Positions 35,598 through 45,009 of a stretch of 64,000 bases of DNA are shown here, in pieces; within the stretch, counting starts at the first letter, position 1, and every line of letters starts with the position of its first letter. Below the pieces are notes generated by a model. It saw nothing but the letters and a program-made list of their open reading frames with translations, was not told the DNA's origin and did no database searches. Made by a program: the position numbers and the translations under genes. The stretch is taken from NCBI RefSeq assembly GCF_007859315.1, contig NZ_VOHA01000013.1, positions 1 through 64,000 of the forward strand, in the 5' to 3' direction. Origin of the DNA: Reyranella sp. CPCC 100927 (GTDB taxonomy: Bacteria; Pseudomonadota; Alphaproteobacteria; Reyranellales; Reyranellaceae).

Positions 35598-35905
35598 ATC
35601 GAACGGTTCCCCCAAGGACGCGGGCGGCCGGCGTCATGGCTGGCGCGGGCATCGGGCAGCATATGGCGTGTGTCGGGTACGATCATGCTTGCGTGGCTGT
35701 CCGCACCGGCCAGACGCCGTCCCGACTGTATGGCGCCAAGCTTGACCCGACGAGCGGCCCCTGACAAGGACGGGTTGTGGCGCAGACCCACCATGCCCGC
35801 CGTGTGGACACCGCACCGGCTGGCGCGGTAAGAACCTTGACTTTCCAATAGGATCGGTCGCGCGGGGTTGATGTCCGCCGGCCCGCGGCGTGGACACTGA
35901 GGACA
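35598..35905. other. Divergent intergenic region between the CxxxCxxCC genes and alaS
   Basis: This 308-base stretch must hold the promoters of both directions. I see no T-box-like leader, no tRNA and no convincing ORF; a TTGACT at 35837 has no matching -10 at the usual distance. A GAGG ribosome-binding site precedes alaS. Confidence 0.5.
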
Positions 35906-38563
35906 ATGGCAACGGCAAGCGAAATCAGGCGGACGTTCCTGGAGTTCTTCGGCGACAACGGCCATCAGGTCGTGGCGTCGAGCCCTCTCGTGCCGCGCAA
36001 CGATCCGACCCTGATGTTCACCAACGCCGGCATGGTGCAGTTCAAGAACGTCTTCACCGGCCTGGAGAAGCGTCCTTACAACCGGGCCGCCAGCTCGCAG
36101 AAGTGCGTACGCGCCGGCGGCAAGCACAATGACCTCGAGAACGTGGGCTACACGGCCCGGCACCATACGTTTTTCGAGATGCTGGGGAATTTCTCGTTTG
36201 GCGACTATTTCAAGGAGCGATCGATCGAGCTGGCCTGGAACCTGATCACCAAGGAATACGGTCTGTCCAAGGATCGGCTGCTGGTGACGGTGTTCCATAC
36301 CGACGACGATGCGGCCGGCCATTGGAAGAAGATCGCGGGCCTGCCCGACTCCAAGATCATCCGCATCCCGACGTCCGACAATTTCTGGGCGATGGGCGAT
36401 ACCGGCCCCTGCGGTCCGTGTTCGGAAATCTTCTACGACCACGGTGAGAGCATCCCCGGCGGGCCGCCGGGTTCGGCTGACGCCGACGGCGATCGCTTCA
36501 TCGAGATCTGGAACCTGGTGTTCATGCAGTTCGAGCAGGTCACAAAGGATCAACGCCTGGACCTGCCACGACCTTCCATCGACACCGGCATGGGATTGGA
36601 GCGCCTGGCCGCCGTTCTGCAGGGCAAGCACAACAACTACGATATCGACCTGTTGCGGGCGCTGATCGAGGCGTCGGCGCATGTCACCGGTGTCGATCCC
36701 GATGGGCCGCAGGCGCCATCGCACCGGGTGATTGCCGATCACCTGCGGGCCAGTTCGTTCCTGATCGCCGACGGCGTACTGCCGTCCAACGAGGGCCGCG
36801 GCTATGTGCTGCGCCGGATCATGCGTCGCGCCATGCGCCATGCCCACATGCTGGGGGCCAAGGACCCGGTGATCTACAAGCTGGTGCCCGAACTGGTGCA
36901 CCAGATGGGTGATGCCTTCCCCGAACTGATGCGCGCCCAGGCGCTGATCACCGAGACGCTGAAGCTGGAGGAAACCCGCTTCCGGGCCACCCTGGGTACC
37001 GGCCTGCGGCTGCTCGAGGAGGAGACCGCCAGCCTGAGCGCCGGCGGCACCCTGCGGGGCGATGTCGCCTTCAAGCTTTACGACACCTACGGCTTTCCGC
37101 TCGACCTCACCCAGGACGTGCTGCGGGCGCGCCAGATCGGCGTCGACCTCGAGGGCTTCGATCACGCCATGGCCGAACAGAAGGCCAAGGCGCGCGCCGC
37201 CTGGGCCGGCTCGGGCGAGGCCGCCAACGAGGCGGTCTGGTTCGACCTGCACGAAAGGGTGGGGGCCACCGACTTCCTGGGCTACGACACCGATACCGCC
37301 GAAGGCAAGGTCGTGGCGATCCTCGTCGACGGCAAGGAAGTGCCGGCGCTGAGCGCGGGGCAGAAGGGCCAGGTCATCGTCAACCAGACGCCGTTCTACG
37401 GCGAGTCCGGTGGCCAGATGGGTGATACGGGCCGCATCACGGCACCGGGTGGCGTCTTCGTCGTCACCGACACGCAGAAGAAGCTGGGCGATGTGCATGC
37501 CCATGTCGGCACTCTGGAGTCGGGCACGCTCAAGGTCGGCGACGACGTGACGCTGACCATCGACGTTGGCCGCCGCTCGGCGCTGCGGGCGCACCACTCG
37601 GCGACGCATCTGCTGCACAAGGCGTTGCGCAACCACCTGGGCGATCACGTGACACAGAAGGGCTCGCTGGTGGCGCCCGACCGGCTGCGCTTCGACATCA
37701 GCCATCCCAAGGCCGTGACGGTCGAGGAACTGCGCAAGGTCGAGGACGAGGTCAATGCCCACGTCCGGCTGAATGGCCCGGTCGAGACGCGGCTGATGAC
37801 ACCCGACGAGGCGGTGAAGGCCGGCGCCATGGCGCTGTTCGGCGAGAAGTACGGCGATGAGGTGCGGGTCCTCAGCATGGGCGGCCACGACGGCGACGAA
37901 TACTCCGTCGAACTGTGCGGCGGCACCCACGCGCGACGCACCGGCGATATCGGCTTGTTCAAGATCGTGTCGGAAGGTGCCGTCGCCGCCGGCGTACGCC
38001 GTATCGAGGCGGTGGCCGGCGCGGCGGCCGAAGCCTATGTCCGCGACCAGGGAGATCGGCTGAACGAGGCGGCGTCGACGCTGCGGGTACGGCCCGACGA
38101 GGTGCCGACGCGCATCGCCGCGCTGGTCGACGCGCAACGCAAGCTGGAGCGCGAGATCACCGAAGCGCGCCGCGCGCTGGCGCTGGCCGGCGGCGGCGCG
38201 GCCAAGGCCGATAATGATCCGCGCGAGATCGCCGGCATCAAGCTGATCGCGCGCCGCCTCGACGGCGTGCCGGGCAAGGACCTCAAGGGCATGGCCGATG
38301 ACTTCAAGAAGCAGGTCGGCTCCGGCGTCGTGGCGCTGATCGGCGTCGAGGACGGCAAGGCCTCGGCGGTCGTCGGCGTGACGGAGGATCTGGCCGGCCG
38401 GCTCAGCGCCGTCGATCTGGTTCGTACCGCTGTCGCCGCGCTGGGCGGCAAGGGCGGCGGCGGCCGGCCCGACATGGCGCAGGGCGGTGGGCCTGATGTC
38501 GGGCAAGCCGACGCGGCGCTCAAGGCGATCGAGCAAGCCATCGCCGCGCGGGGGGTGAACTGA
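35906..38563 (+). CDS. alaS: Alanyl-tRNA synthetase
   Basis: An 885-residue class II synthetase that charges tRNA(Ala). The aminoacylation core starts with [47 protein letters not shown]; motif 3 is seen as [22 protein letters not shown]. The editing domain has the zinc-like set [12 protein letters not shown] ... [13 protein letters not shown], and the C-terminal oligomerisation/DHHA1 region ends in a Gly-rich [16 protein letters not shown]. Length is normal. Its stop overlaps the start of a lipoprotein gene (TGATG). Confidence 0.98.
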   Translation: MATASEIRRTFLEFFGDNGHQVVASSPLVPRNDPTLMFTNAGMVQFKNVFTGLEKRPYNRAASSQKCVRAGGKHNDLENVGYTARHHTFFEMLGNFSFGDYFKERSIELAWNLITKEYGLSKDRLLVTVFHTDDDAAGHWKKIAGLPDSKIIRIPTSDNFWAMGDTGPCGPCSEIFYDHGESIPGGPPGSADADGDRFIEIWNLVFMQFEQVTKDQRLDLPRPSIDTGMGLERLAAVLQGKHNNYDIDLLRALIEASAHVTGVDPDGPQAPSHRVIADHLRASSFLIADGVLPSNEGRGYVLRRIMRRAMRHAHMLGAKDPVIYKLVPELVHQMGDAFPELMRAQALITETLKLEETRFRATLGTGLRLLEEETASLSAGGTLRGDVAFKLYDTYGFPLDLTQDVLRARQIGVDLEGFDHAMAEQKAKARAAWAGSGEAANEAVWFDLHERVGATDFLGYDTDTAEGKVVAILVDGKEVPALSAGQKGQVIVNQTPFYGESGGQMGDTGRITAPGGVFVVTDTQKKLGDVHAHVGTLESGTLKVGDDVTLTIDVGRRSALRAHHSATHLLHKALRNHLGDHVTQKGSLVAPDRLRFDISHPKAVTVEELRKVEDEVNAHVRLNGPVETRLMTPDEAVKAGAMALFGEKYGDEVRVLSMGGHDGDEYSVELCGGTHARRTGDIGLFKIVSEGAVAAGVRRIEAVAGAAAEAYVRDQGDRLNEAASTLRVRPDEVPTRIAALVDAQRKLEREITEARRALALAGGGAAKADNDPREIAGIKLIARRLDGVPGKDLKGMADDFKKQVGSGVVALIGVEDGKASAVVGVTEDLAGRLSAVDLVRTAVAALGGKGGGGRPDMAQGGGPDVGQADAALKAIEQAIAARGVN

Positions 38564-38898
38564 TGTCCGCCGCCGGCGCGCGCTATCTCGCCCTGGCGTT
38601 GGGCCTTGTGCTCGCCGCCTGTTCGGGGCCGGACTACAGCCGCGAGGGCGGCACCGACGATCAGCGACGTCGGGACGAGGCGTTATGCCGGGACCAGATC
38701 AAGGATCTGGTGGCAAAGGAGCGCGGGATCGTCGCCGACCGCGAGGCCACGTTGGGTGCCACCGACCAGCGCCTCGGCCGCACGCAGCTGCCGGGCCAGA
38801 TGGCGGCGACCGACGATCGCAACCGCAGCAACCGGTTGATGAACAGCTGCATGAGCCAGCGCGGCTACGCGACCAAGAAGAGCGGCATCACGTTCTGA
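38563..38898 (+). CDS. Small lipoprotein of unknown function
   Basis: A 111-residue protein with a lipoprotein signal peptide: ALALGLVLAACSG, where LAAC is the lipobox and Cys about residue 20 the lipidation site. The mature part is charged, Arg-rich and likely helical (RRRDEALCRDQIKDLVAKERGIVADREAT), with two further Cys residues. It is translationally coupled to alaS. I know no named family. Confidence 0.75.
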   Translation: MSAAGARYLALALGLVLAACSGPDYSREGGTDDQRRRDEALCRDQIKDLVAKERGIVADREATLGATDQRLGRTQLPGQMAATDDRNRSNRLMNSCMSQRGYATKKSGITF

Positions 38899-38986
38899 GC
38901 TATCTTCACATGGGATGCAGGCCGGCTGTGCCGGCAACCTTGCGATACCTGCCTTCGTTGATCTGGCGTCAGCCAAGGCAGGCCCC

Positions 38987-39193
38987 ATGCGCGAACAGAA
39001 CGATCCCTCCAGTCTCCCACAGCCGCCGCCGCCTTGCGGTCCCGCCGTGCCCGGCAAACCGACGGCGCCCAAGCGGCCGCAGGACATAGGCGACAACCGG
39101 CCCAACACCGGCGTGCCCGTGCCGGAGAACCGCACGCAGGACGACCCTGCGGAAAGCACGCCGGAGCGTCCAACGCGTCGTCGTCGGGGTTGA
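38987..39193 (+). CDS. Small proline-rich hypothetical protein
   Basis: A 68-residue, proline-rich and probably disordered protein (SSLPQPPPPCGPAVPGKPTAPKRPQDIGDN) ending in an Arg run (RPTRRRRG). ATG 38987 is a reasonable start; the frame is open further upstream to 38915. It is followed two bases later by the small membrane-protein gene. Coding status is supported only by position and composition. Confidence 0.42.
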   Translation: MREQNDPSSLPQPPPPCGPAVPGKPTAPKRPQDIGDNRPNTGVPVPENRTQDDPAESTPERPTRRRRG

Positions 39194-39194
39194 A

Positions 39195-39395
39195 ATGCCC
39201 CGGCGCCGGATTCGGCTGCGTCTGCCCATCGGGCTGCGTCATGCCGCGGGACTCTCGCATCCGCCCATCGAGAGCCGCGCGCAGCAGCGGCGCGAGGTGG
39301 TGTCCTACATGATCGCGATGGTCACCTCGGCGATCATCCTGGCGGCGTTCCTGTTCTTTATCGTGCCGCGCGGTTTTGCCATGTCCCTGACGTGA
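39195..39395 (+). CDS. Small single-pass membrane protein
   Basis: A 66-residue protein with a basic N-terminal half (MPRRRIRLRLPIGLRHAAG) and one C-terminal hydrophobic helix (MIAMVTSAIILAAFLFFIVP, about residues 39-58). It begins two bases after the previous small ORF stops. No family recognised; the sharp split between basic head and helix argues it is real. Confidence 0.5.
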   Translation: MPRRRIRLRLPIGLRHAAGLSHPPIESRAQQRREVVSYMIAMVTSAIILAAFLFFIVPRGFAMSLT

Positions 39396-39407
39396 GCCGG
39401 CAGCCGT

Positions 39408-39679
39408 TCACAGTTGTCCGGCCAACGCCGCGGCGGTGTCCTTGCCCGGTACGACAGGCACGATCTCGAAGGCGATGAGATCGGACCATTCCGTCACCCA
39501 GCGCTGCAGCAGCGCGACGTCGTCACACTCCATCACCTGGAAGCAGCGCCCGAGGTCGGCCGACACCCAGCTGCTGACGAACGTGACGCCGTCAGGCACC
39601 ATGCGGCCCTTGTCGCGGAAGCGGCGATAAACCGCCTGCCGTCCTGGTTGCGGAACGTCTCGATCACCATGAATTGCAT
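39408..39679 (-). pseudogene. Frameshifted DUF3303-family gene
   Basis: Two frames together give one DUF3303-like protein of about 90 residues. The first frame starts at ATG 39679 (MQFMVIETFRNQDG); the second continues as AVYRRFRDKGRMVPDGVTFVSSWVSADLGRCFQVMECDDVALLQ and ends EIVPVVPG near 39408. The junction lies within 39631-39640; one missing base there (GGCAGGCGG where GGCCAGGCGG would keep frame) explains the break. Either a decayed gene or a sequencing error. Confidence 0.7.
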
Positions 39680-39687
39680 GACGGCAG

Positions 39688-40668
39688 CTACTCCAGCTTG
39701 ATCCCGGTATCCTTCACCACCTTGGCCCAGCGCGCGGTCTCGGCCTGCAGCCAGGCGTGGCTGTCGGCCGGCTTGCTCAGCACCGGCTCGGCGCCCAGCT
39801 CCTTCAGGCGCTGAGCAACGTCGGGGAGGGCGGCGATGCGCGCGATCTCGGCGTGCAGCTTGCCGGTGATCTCCGCCGGCGTGCCTGGCGGGGCGAGAAC
39901 GCCCTGGTAGGAGCCGGTGACGAAGTCCTTCAGGCCGGTGGCCTCGGCGATGGTCGGCAGGTCGGGCACTTGCGCCTGGCGTTGAGCGCTCGACACGGCC
40001 AGACCGCGCAGCTTGCCGCTCTGGACATGCGGCAGGGTGGCGACCATGCCGTTGAACAGCAGATCGGCATGGCCACCGATGACCTGTTGGATGGCCTCGG
40101 CGCCGCCCTTGAGAGGGATGTACGTCCATGACAGGCCCAACTCGAGCGCAAAACGCGCGCCCGCAAGGTGCGGTGCGCTGCCCAGGCCGGAGGTCGCGTT
40201 GTTCAGCTTGCCGGGATTGGCCTTGGCGTAGGTGATCAGGTCGGCGACGGTCTTGTGCGGCGTGCCAGGGAAGACGGCCAGCATGTGCGGCGAGTAGGCC
40301 AGCACGATCACCGGTGCGAAATCCTTGGCCAGATCGAAGGGTACCTTCATCACGCTGGGTGAGATGGCGAGCGCGCCGAGGTCGGTGAGCACCAGGGTCG
40401 TGCCGTCGGGCGCCGCCTTGGCGACGATGTCCACGGCGATGGTGCCGTTGGCACCGGGCCGGTTCTCGACGACCACCGACTGGCCGAAGGACTCCTGCAG
40501 CTTGGGTTGTAGCAGGCGCGCCAGAATGTCGGACGTACCGCCCGGCGCGAAGGGGATGAGGATCCGGATCGGCTTGGTCGGCCACGATGTCTGGGCGCGG
40601 ACGATCGCCGGTGTTGCCAGCGCGGTTGCGGCCGAGGCTGCGATCAGCGAGCGGCGTGACAGAGTCAT
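39688..40668 (-). CDS. Bug/TctC-family solute-binding protein
   Basis: A 326-residue periplasmic binding protein with a Tat-like signal (SRRSLIAASAATALATPAIVRA), then KPIRILIPFAPGGTSDILARLLQP, FGQSVVVENRPGANG and IPLKGGAEAIQQVIGGHADLLF, all typical of the Bug family. ATG 40668 follows GGGGAG. No transporter membrane genes adjoin it; the neighbouring amidohydrolase and amidase suggest that it binds a carboxylate or amide-derived compound those enzymes act on. Confidence 0.86.
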   Translation of the reverse strand: MTLSRRSLIAASAATALATPAIVRAQTSWPTKPIRILIPFAPGGTSDILARLLQPKLQESFGQSVVVENRPGANGTIAVDIVAKAAPDGTTLVLTDLGALAISPSVMKVPFDLAKDFAPVIVLAYSPHMLAVFPGTPHKTVADLITYAKANPGKLNNATSGLGSAPHLAGARFALELGLSWTYIPLKGGAEAIQQVIGGHADLLFNGMVATLPHVQSGKLRGLAVSSAQRQAQVPDLPTIAEATGLKDFVTGSYQGVLAPPGTPAEITGKLHAEIARIAALPDVAQRLKELGAEPVLSKPADSHAWLQAETARWAKVVKDTGIKLE

Positions 40669-40697
40669 GGTGCTTCTCCCCAACAGGCTTTTTTGTA

Positions 40698-41456
40698 TCA
40701 GACCGGTATCTGCGCCGGACGGTAGCAGGCGATGGCGTTGTGAAACAGGGCACGCTCCGACCGCACCGGATCAAGGGTGGTGGCGATCAGGTCGATGTCA
40801 CTGGGATAGAACGGACGATTGGCGCGCGTGGACGGCAGATCAGTACCGAACATCAACGCGGTCTCGTCGGCGTCGGCGATGGCCTGCAGCATGGCACGCA
40901 CGCCCATGGACACCCGACCGAAGCCGCTGGCTTTGACCTTGGCACCGCGCCATACCAGTTCCAGCAGCGCCGGCAGGGCGTTCTCGGTCATGCCGAGATG
41001 GTCGATCACGACGCGCGGCAAGGTCAGGAGCGTCGGTTTGAGCTCATGGAGAGCGTAGCCGTCGAGATAGAGCTCGATGTGCCAGCCGGCAAGGTCGTAG
41101 ACCCGCTGCGCCATGCGCACGATGGCCGTCGGATCGGCGGTAACGCCGCGATACAGGTTGAAGCGCACGGCCCGCACGCCGACGCTGTCGAGATAGCGGA
41201 TCGTCTGATCATCGACATCGTCGGGTAGCTGCGTGACGCCGACATAGCACGGGCCGAAGCGCGCCAGAGCTTCGAGCAGGTAGGTCTGGTCGTAGGCCTG
41301 GAACGAGCCGGAGACGATGGCGCCGCCGACCACGCCCAGCGGCCCCGCCGTGCTCCAGTAATCGTCGACCGTATAGGCGGGCGGCACGTAGCCGTCGTTG
41401 ACCACTAGCGGGAACCGCGGGTCGATGACGTGGAAGTGGGCGTCGAAAAGGGCCAT
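40698..41456 (-). CDS. Amidohydrolase-2 family metal-dependent hydrolase
   Basis: A 252-residue TIM-barrel hydrolase of the amidohydrolase-related group that includes 2-pyrone-4,6-dicarboxylate and 4-oxalomesaconate-type enzymes. Metal ligands are seen in DAHFHVID near the start, RVVIDHLGMTENA in the middle and FGTDLPSTRA near the end (the conserved Asp). It lies between the Bug and amidase genes, all on the minus strand with short gaps, so the three form one unit. Confidence 0.85.
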   Translation of the reverse strand: MALFDAHFHVIDPRFPLVVNDGYVPPAYTVDDYWSTAGPLGVVGGAIVSGSFQAYDQTYLLEALARFGPCYVGVTQLPDDVDDQTIRYLDSVGVRAVRFNLYRGVTADPTAIVRMAQRVYDLAGWHIELYLDGYALHELKPTLLTLPRVVIDHLGMTENALPALLELVWRGAKVKASGFGRVSMGVRAMLQAIADADETALMFGTDLPSTRANRPFYPSDIDLIATTLDPVRSERALFHNAIACYRPAQIPV

Positions 41457-41470
41457 GGCTCAGGCCCGGT

Positions 41471-42901
41471 TCACCATACAGGATCGATCGGCGTCGAGAT
41501 GCCGTGCACAGCTTCGACGATCTCGGCAGCGTCAAGCGCCAGGTCCTCGCGGAAGCGCGGGGCGATGATCTGCACACCCAGGGGCAGGCCTTTCGGCGCG
41601 TCCGGCACCGGCGTCGTGCCGACAGGCACGGCGGCCGACGGCAGGCCCAGCATGTTGACCACCGTCATCAGGGCCTGGGCATCGAGCACATGCCGGAACG
41701 TCTCGGCATCCTTGTGGTCGAAGCCGACCTCGAATGGCAGATCGCCCGAGGTGGGGCCGACGATCAGAGGATAGGTCTCCATGAAGACCGCCCAGGCGCG
41801 GCGATGGGTCAGCACCTCGGCCAGCGTCTGCATGTACTCTTTCAAGGAGATGTCAGGTTGCAGCTGTAGCCACAGGCCGGCACTCTTGCGCGCCTGGGCA
41901 TCGCCGAGCTTCTCGATGCTCTCCAAGGTCAGGTGCCGGGTCTCGGTGAAGACCAGCTTGCGCCACACCTGGCAGGCGGCCTCGAATGACGGCGGCTCAA
42001 CCTCCTCGACGGCGTAGCCGTTGTCGGCCAGGGCCTTGCCGGCCTTGCGCACGGCGTCGGCCACGGCGGGGTGGGTATATTGGCCCTTAGGCTGCACCAC
42101 CAGCGCGACGCGAATGGGCGCTGCCGCCGGCGGACCGTCCAACGGTGCCGGAACCCAGATCGGGTCGCGCGCGTCGCATCCCGCCATGGCGGCAAGGCCT
42201 ATGCGGACATCACGGATCCTGCGGGCCAGCGGACCGTTGACGGCCATGAGCTGGTTGCTCGGCGAGCGCTCGACGCTGGACGTGCGGTTGAACGCGGGAA
42301 CGCGCCCCATCGTGGGGCGGATGCCGGCAAGGCCACAGGTGTAGGCCGGGTAACGGATCGAGCCGCCGTAATCGTTACCGTGCGCCAGCGGCCCGATGCC
42401 GACGGCCAGCGCGGCGCTGGCGCCGCCGGACGAACCGCCCGATGTTCGTGCCTTGCTCCAGGGATTGAGCGTCGGTCCGTGGACATCGTTGTCGGTGTGC
42501 CAGCGCAGCGAGAAGGCCGGGGTATTGGTACGACCGACGATCACGGCGCCTGCCTTCTTCCAGTTCACAACCGGCGGGCTGTCTTCCGTGGCGGTCAAAT
42601 CCTTGAAGGCGACGATGCCGTTGATTGTCGGCAGGCCGATCTGGTCGATGTTTTCCTTGATGGTGACCGGCACGCCATGCAGCGGACCGAGGCGATCGCC
42701 GCGGCGCACGGCCTCGTCGGCGGCGCGGGCCGCCGTCAGCGCTTCATCGGAAAGGTCGCGCACGACCGCATTGACCTTGGGATTGACCGCATGCATGCGG
42801 TCGATCACAGCCACGGTCGCGTCGAAGCTCGAAACCTTGCGGCTGCGGATCGCCGGAGCAAGGTCGGCGGCATCCCATTGCCAGAGTTCAGTCGCGGTCA
42901 T
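41471..42901 (-). CDS. Amidase-signature-family amidase
   Basis: A 476-residue amidase. The Ser-cisSer-Lys triad is visible: Lys82 in PVTIKENID, the cis-Ser in TSGGSSGGASAALA (Ser157/158) and the nucleophile Ser181 in GNDYGGSIRYPA. The rest follows the GatA/amidase fold to the end. ATG 42901 is used; the frame runs on upstream without similarity. It is cytosolic and would hydrolyse an aryl- or acyl-amide. It is 14 bases upstream of the amidohydrolase gene. Confidence 0.88.
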   Translation of the reverse strand: MTATELWQWDAADLAPAIRSRKVSSFDATVAVIDRMHAVNPKVNAVVRDLSDEALTAARAADEAVRRGDRLGPLHGVPVTIKENIDQIGLPTINGIVAFKDLTATEDSPPVVNWKKAGAVIVGRTNTPAFSLRWHTDNDVHGPTLNPWSKARTSGGSSGGASAALAVGIGPLAHGNDYGGSIRYPAYTCGLAGIRPTMGRVPAFNRTSSVERSPSNQLMAVNGPLARRIRDVRIGLAAMAGCDARDPIWVPAPLDGPPAAAPIRVALVVQPKGQYTHPAVADAVRKAGKALADNGYAVEEVEPPSFEAACQVWRKLVFTETRHLTLESIEKLGDAQARKSAGLWLQLQPDISLKEYMQTLAEVLTHRRAWAVFMETYPLIVGPTSGDLPFEVGFDHKDAETFRHVLDAQALMTVVNMLGLPSAAVPVGTTPVPDAPKGLPLGVQIIAPRFREDLALDAAEIVEAVHGISTPIDPVW

Positions 42902-43030
42902 GCCAAGCGTTTCCCAATCGTGATTTCGAGTGGGCAGCTTAGCCCGGTCTCCGGGCATTCGCGACGGTTTCGAATGGCCGTTCGGCAAGCCTGCCGCGCG
43001 AAAAGGCAAGGCTGACAACCGTCGGCGGTA

Positions 43031-43936
43031 TTACGCGTCAGCGGGAGCGTAGGGGCCCGTTCTCAAACCCAGCAGCGCGTTGCGAACGATTTCAAGCGCG
43101 GGATCATTGGGTTTGCTGCGGTGCTCGATGAGGGCCAGCGTACAGGGAACGCTCGGGTTCAGGGGACGAACGACGGCATTCGGTATCGGTTCGACAGCGG
43201 CGACGTCCGGTATGATCGACATACCCAGACCCAGCGAGACAATTCCCTTCATCGCCTCGACGGTGGCGATATGCATCGGCGTGCGCGCCAAGGGCAACTG
43301 TTTGGACAGCCACCGCTGGACCAGCGCGCTGACGGCGCCGCGCGGCTTCTCGAGCACCAGGGGTTGACTGGCGGCATACTCCGGCGTGACCGCGTCGGGG
43401 ATGTCCGGCGTGGAGTCCGGCAGGATGGCCACCAGCGTTTCGGGACGCAGTGGTGTGACGCGCAGGTGAGAGTCATCGACCGGCAACGTCACCAGCGCGA
43501 GATCGATCGCGTTCTGAATGACGTTTTCCACGCTGTCGCGGGTCGTCATGTTGGTGATCACAATCTCGATGCCGGGGTGATCCTGATGCAGGCGCCGCAG
43601 GATCGGCGGCAGCGCGTAGGTCAGGGCGGTCAAGGTGGTGCCGACATGCACGCGGCCGACCCATCCGCGATGGAAGCGTCGCATGGCCGCCGCCGCCGTC
43701 TCACACTCCCGAAAGATCCGTTGGGCGTGCTCGACCAGTTCGCGGCCCGGTGTCGTCGCATGCACGGTCTTGCCCATGCGCTCGACGAGCGGTACGCCGA
43801 AGCGCTGCTCCAGTTCCCGGATCTGCAGGCTGACGGCCGGCTGGGTCAGGTTGAGCTGCCGCGCCGCTGCCGAAAAGCTGCGAAGTTCGATCACCTCCAT
43901 GAGGGTTCGCAGCTGATCGAGGTTGAGGCTGCGCAT
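43031..43936 (-). CDS. LysR-family regulator (first copy)
   Basis: A 301-residue LysR regulator. The N-terminal helix-turn-helix (residues about 4-62) reads LDQLRTLMEVIELRSFSAAARQLNLTQPAVSLQIRELEQRFGVPLVER, followed by a periplasmic-binding-like effector domain. ATG 43936 starts the family-like part. It is nearly the same protein as the regulator at 44978-45898, with gap-free similarity end to end, and lies next to the amidase operon, which it may regulate. Confidence 0.9.
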   Translation of the reverse strand: MRSLNLDQLRTLMEVIELRSFSAAARQLNLTQPAVSLQIRELEQRFGVPLVERMGKTVHATTPGRELVEHAQRIFRECETAAAAMRRFHRGWVGRVHVGTTLTALTYALPPILRRLHQDHPGIEIVITNMTTRDSVENVIQNAIDLALVTLPVDDSHLRVTPLRPETLVAILPDSTPDIPDAVTPEYAASQPLVLEKPRGAVSALVQRWLSKQLPLARTPMHIATVEAMKGIVSLGLGMSIIPDVAAVEPIPNAVVRPLNPSVPCTLALIEHRSKPNDPALEIVRNALLGLRTGPYAPADA

Positions 43937-44037
43937 CTCCAAGGAATCCCTATTGGCATGATCAGAAAAAACAATGTGCCTCGCGGCTTCGGCCGGCGCA
44001 ATGATGCTGCTGCAGGTGCATCGGTTGGTTGGCTGAC

Positions 44038-45009
44038 ATGGTGTCTCAGCATCGATTCCGTGGGCTGTGGTTTGCTGCGGGCGGTCTGGTGCTGTGCATC
44101 GCCGCACTGGGTATCCATGCCTGGCACCAGGCCGAGCAGGGCGCGATTGCCGCGCGCGCCGCCGCCGAGGCCGCTGAACGACAACGCGCGACGGCGATGC
44201 GCGAACGACACGGGGAGCGCGATTGCGCCGACTGCCCGGAGATGCTCGTCCTGCCAAGGGGCAGCTTCCAGATGGGATCGCCGGCCGCCAAGGAGGGACC
44301 CCAACGTCGTGTGGCGATCGACTATGCGGTCTCGCTTGCAAAATACGAGGTGACGCGGGGGGAGTTCGAGGCCTTCGCCCGGGCCACCGGCTACCTGCCG
44401 GCCAGGGATGCTCAGCTTCCCGACCGGCCGACCGATCATTGGCGTCGGCCGGGATTTGAGCAGACGGACAGACACCCTGTCGTGAATGTCACATGGCAGG
44501 ATGCAGCGGCATACGTCGCGTGGCTGCGGAAGATCACCGGCGGCAACTATCGACTGCCATCGGAGGCCGAGTGGGAATACGCGGCGCGGGCCGGCACGAC
44601 GACGCAGCGCTTCTGGGGCGACGGCAGCGACGAGGCTTGTCGCTATGCCAATGTCGGTGATGTGCTGTTCGCCAAGACCCTGACAGGCGTCAAGGGCAAC
44701 CTCGGCCTGTTCCATTGTACCGACGGCCACGCGTTCACAGCCCCGGTAGGGGCATTCCAACCCAATCCGTGGGGCTTTCACGACATGCTGGGAAACGCGC
44801 AGGAGTGGCTGCTCGACTGCTGGTTCGACAGTCACGCCGGTGCGCCCGTGAACGGCGCTGCGCGACTGGACGGCGACTGCTATCGCCGTGTGTTGCGGGG
44901 CGGCAGCTGGGCCAGCGGCTCCGACGGGACCAGGGTGGCGGATCGCGTTCGGGAGCTTGTCGGCTATACCCAGCCGTTCATAGGGTTTCGTGTGGCCCGG
45001 GTAGACTAG
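44038..45009 (+). CDS. Formylglycine-generating-enzyme (FGE/SUMF1)-like protein
   Basis: A 323-residue membrane-anchored protein with one N-terminal helix (GLWFAAGGLVLCIAALGIHAW) and a C-terminal FGE-sulfatase domain: MVVLPRGSFQMGSP-like start (EMLVLPRGSFQMGSP), YEVTRGEFEAFARATGY, HPVVNVTWQDAAAYVAWL, RLPSEAEWEYAARAGT, NPWGFHDMLGNAQEWLLDCW, and RVLRGGSWASGSDGTR. The active-site Cys pair of true FGEs is not evident, so it may bind a ligand or do another oxidative reaction (as EgtB/PvdO relatives). It lies between two related LysR genes. ATG 44038 chosen over TTG 44029. Confidence 0.85.
   Translation: MVSQHRFRGLWFAAGGLVLCIAALGIHAWHQAEQGAIAARAAAEAAERQRATAMRERHGERDCADCPEMLVLPRGSFQMGSPAAKEGPQRRVAIDYAVSLAKYEVTRGEFEAFARATGYLPARDAQLPDRPTDHWRRPGFEQTDRHPVVNVTWQDAAAYVAWLRKITGGNYRLPSEAEWEYAARAGTTTQRFWGDGSDEACRYANVGDVLFAKTLTGVKGNLGLFHCTDGHAFTAPVGAFQPNPWGFHDMLGNAQEWLLDCWFDSHAGAPVNGAARLDGDCYRRVLRGGSWASGSDGTRVADRVRELVGYTQPFIGFRVARVD

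Noticed and set aside
35594-38536. A 980-codon open frame on the minus strand
   Set aside because: Lies wholly opposite alaS and has no recognisable domain.
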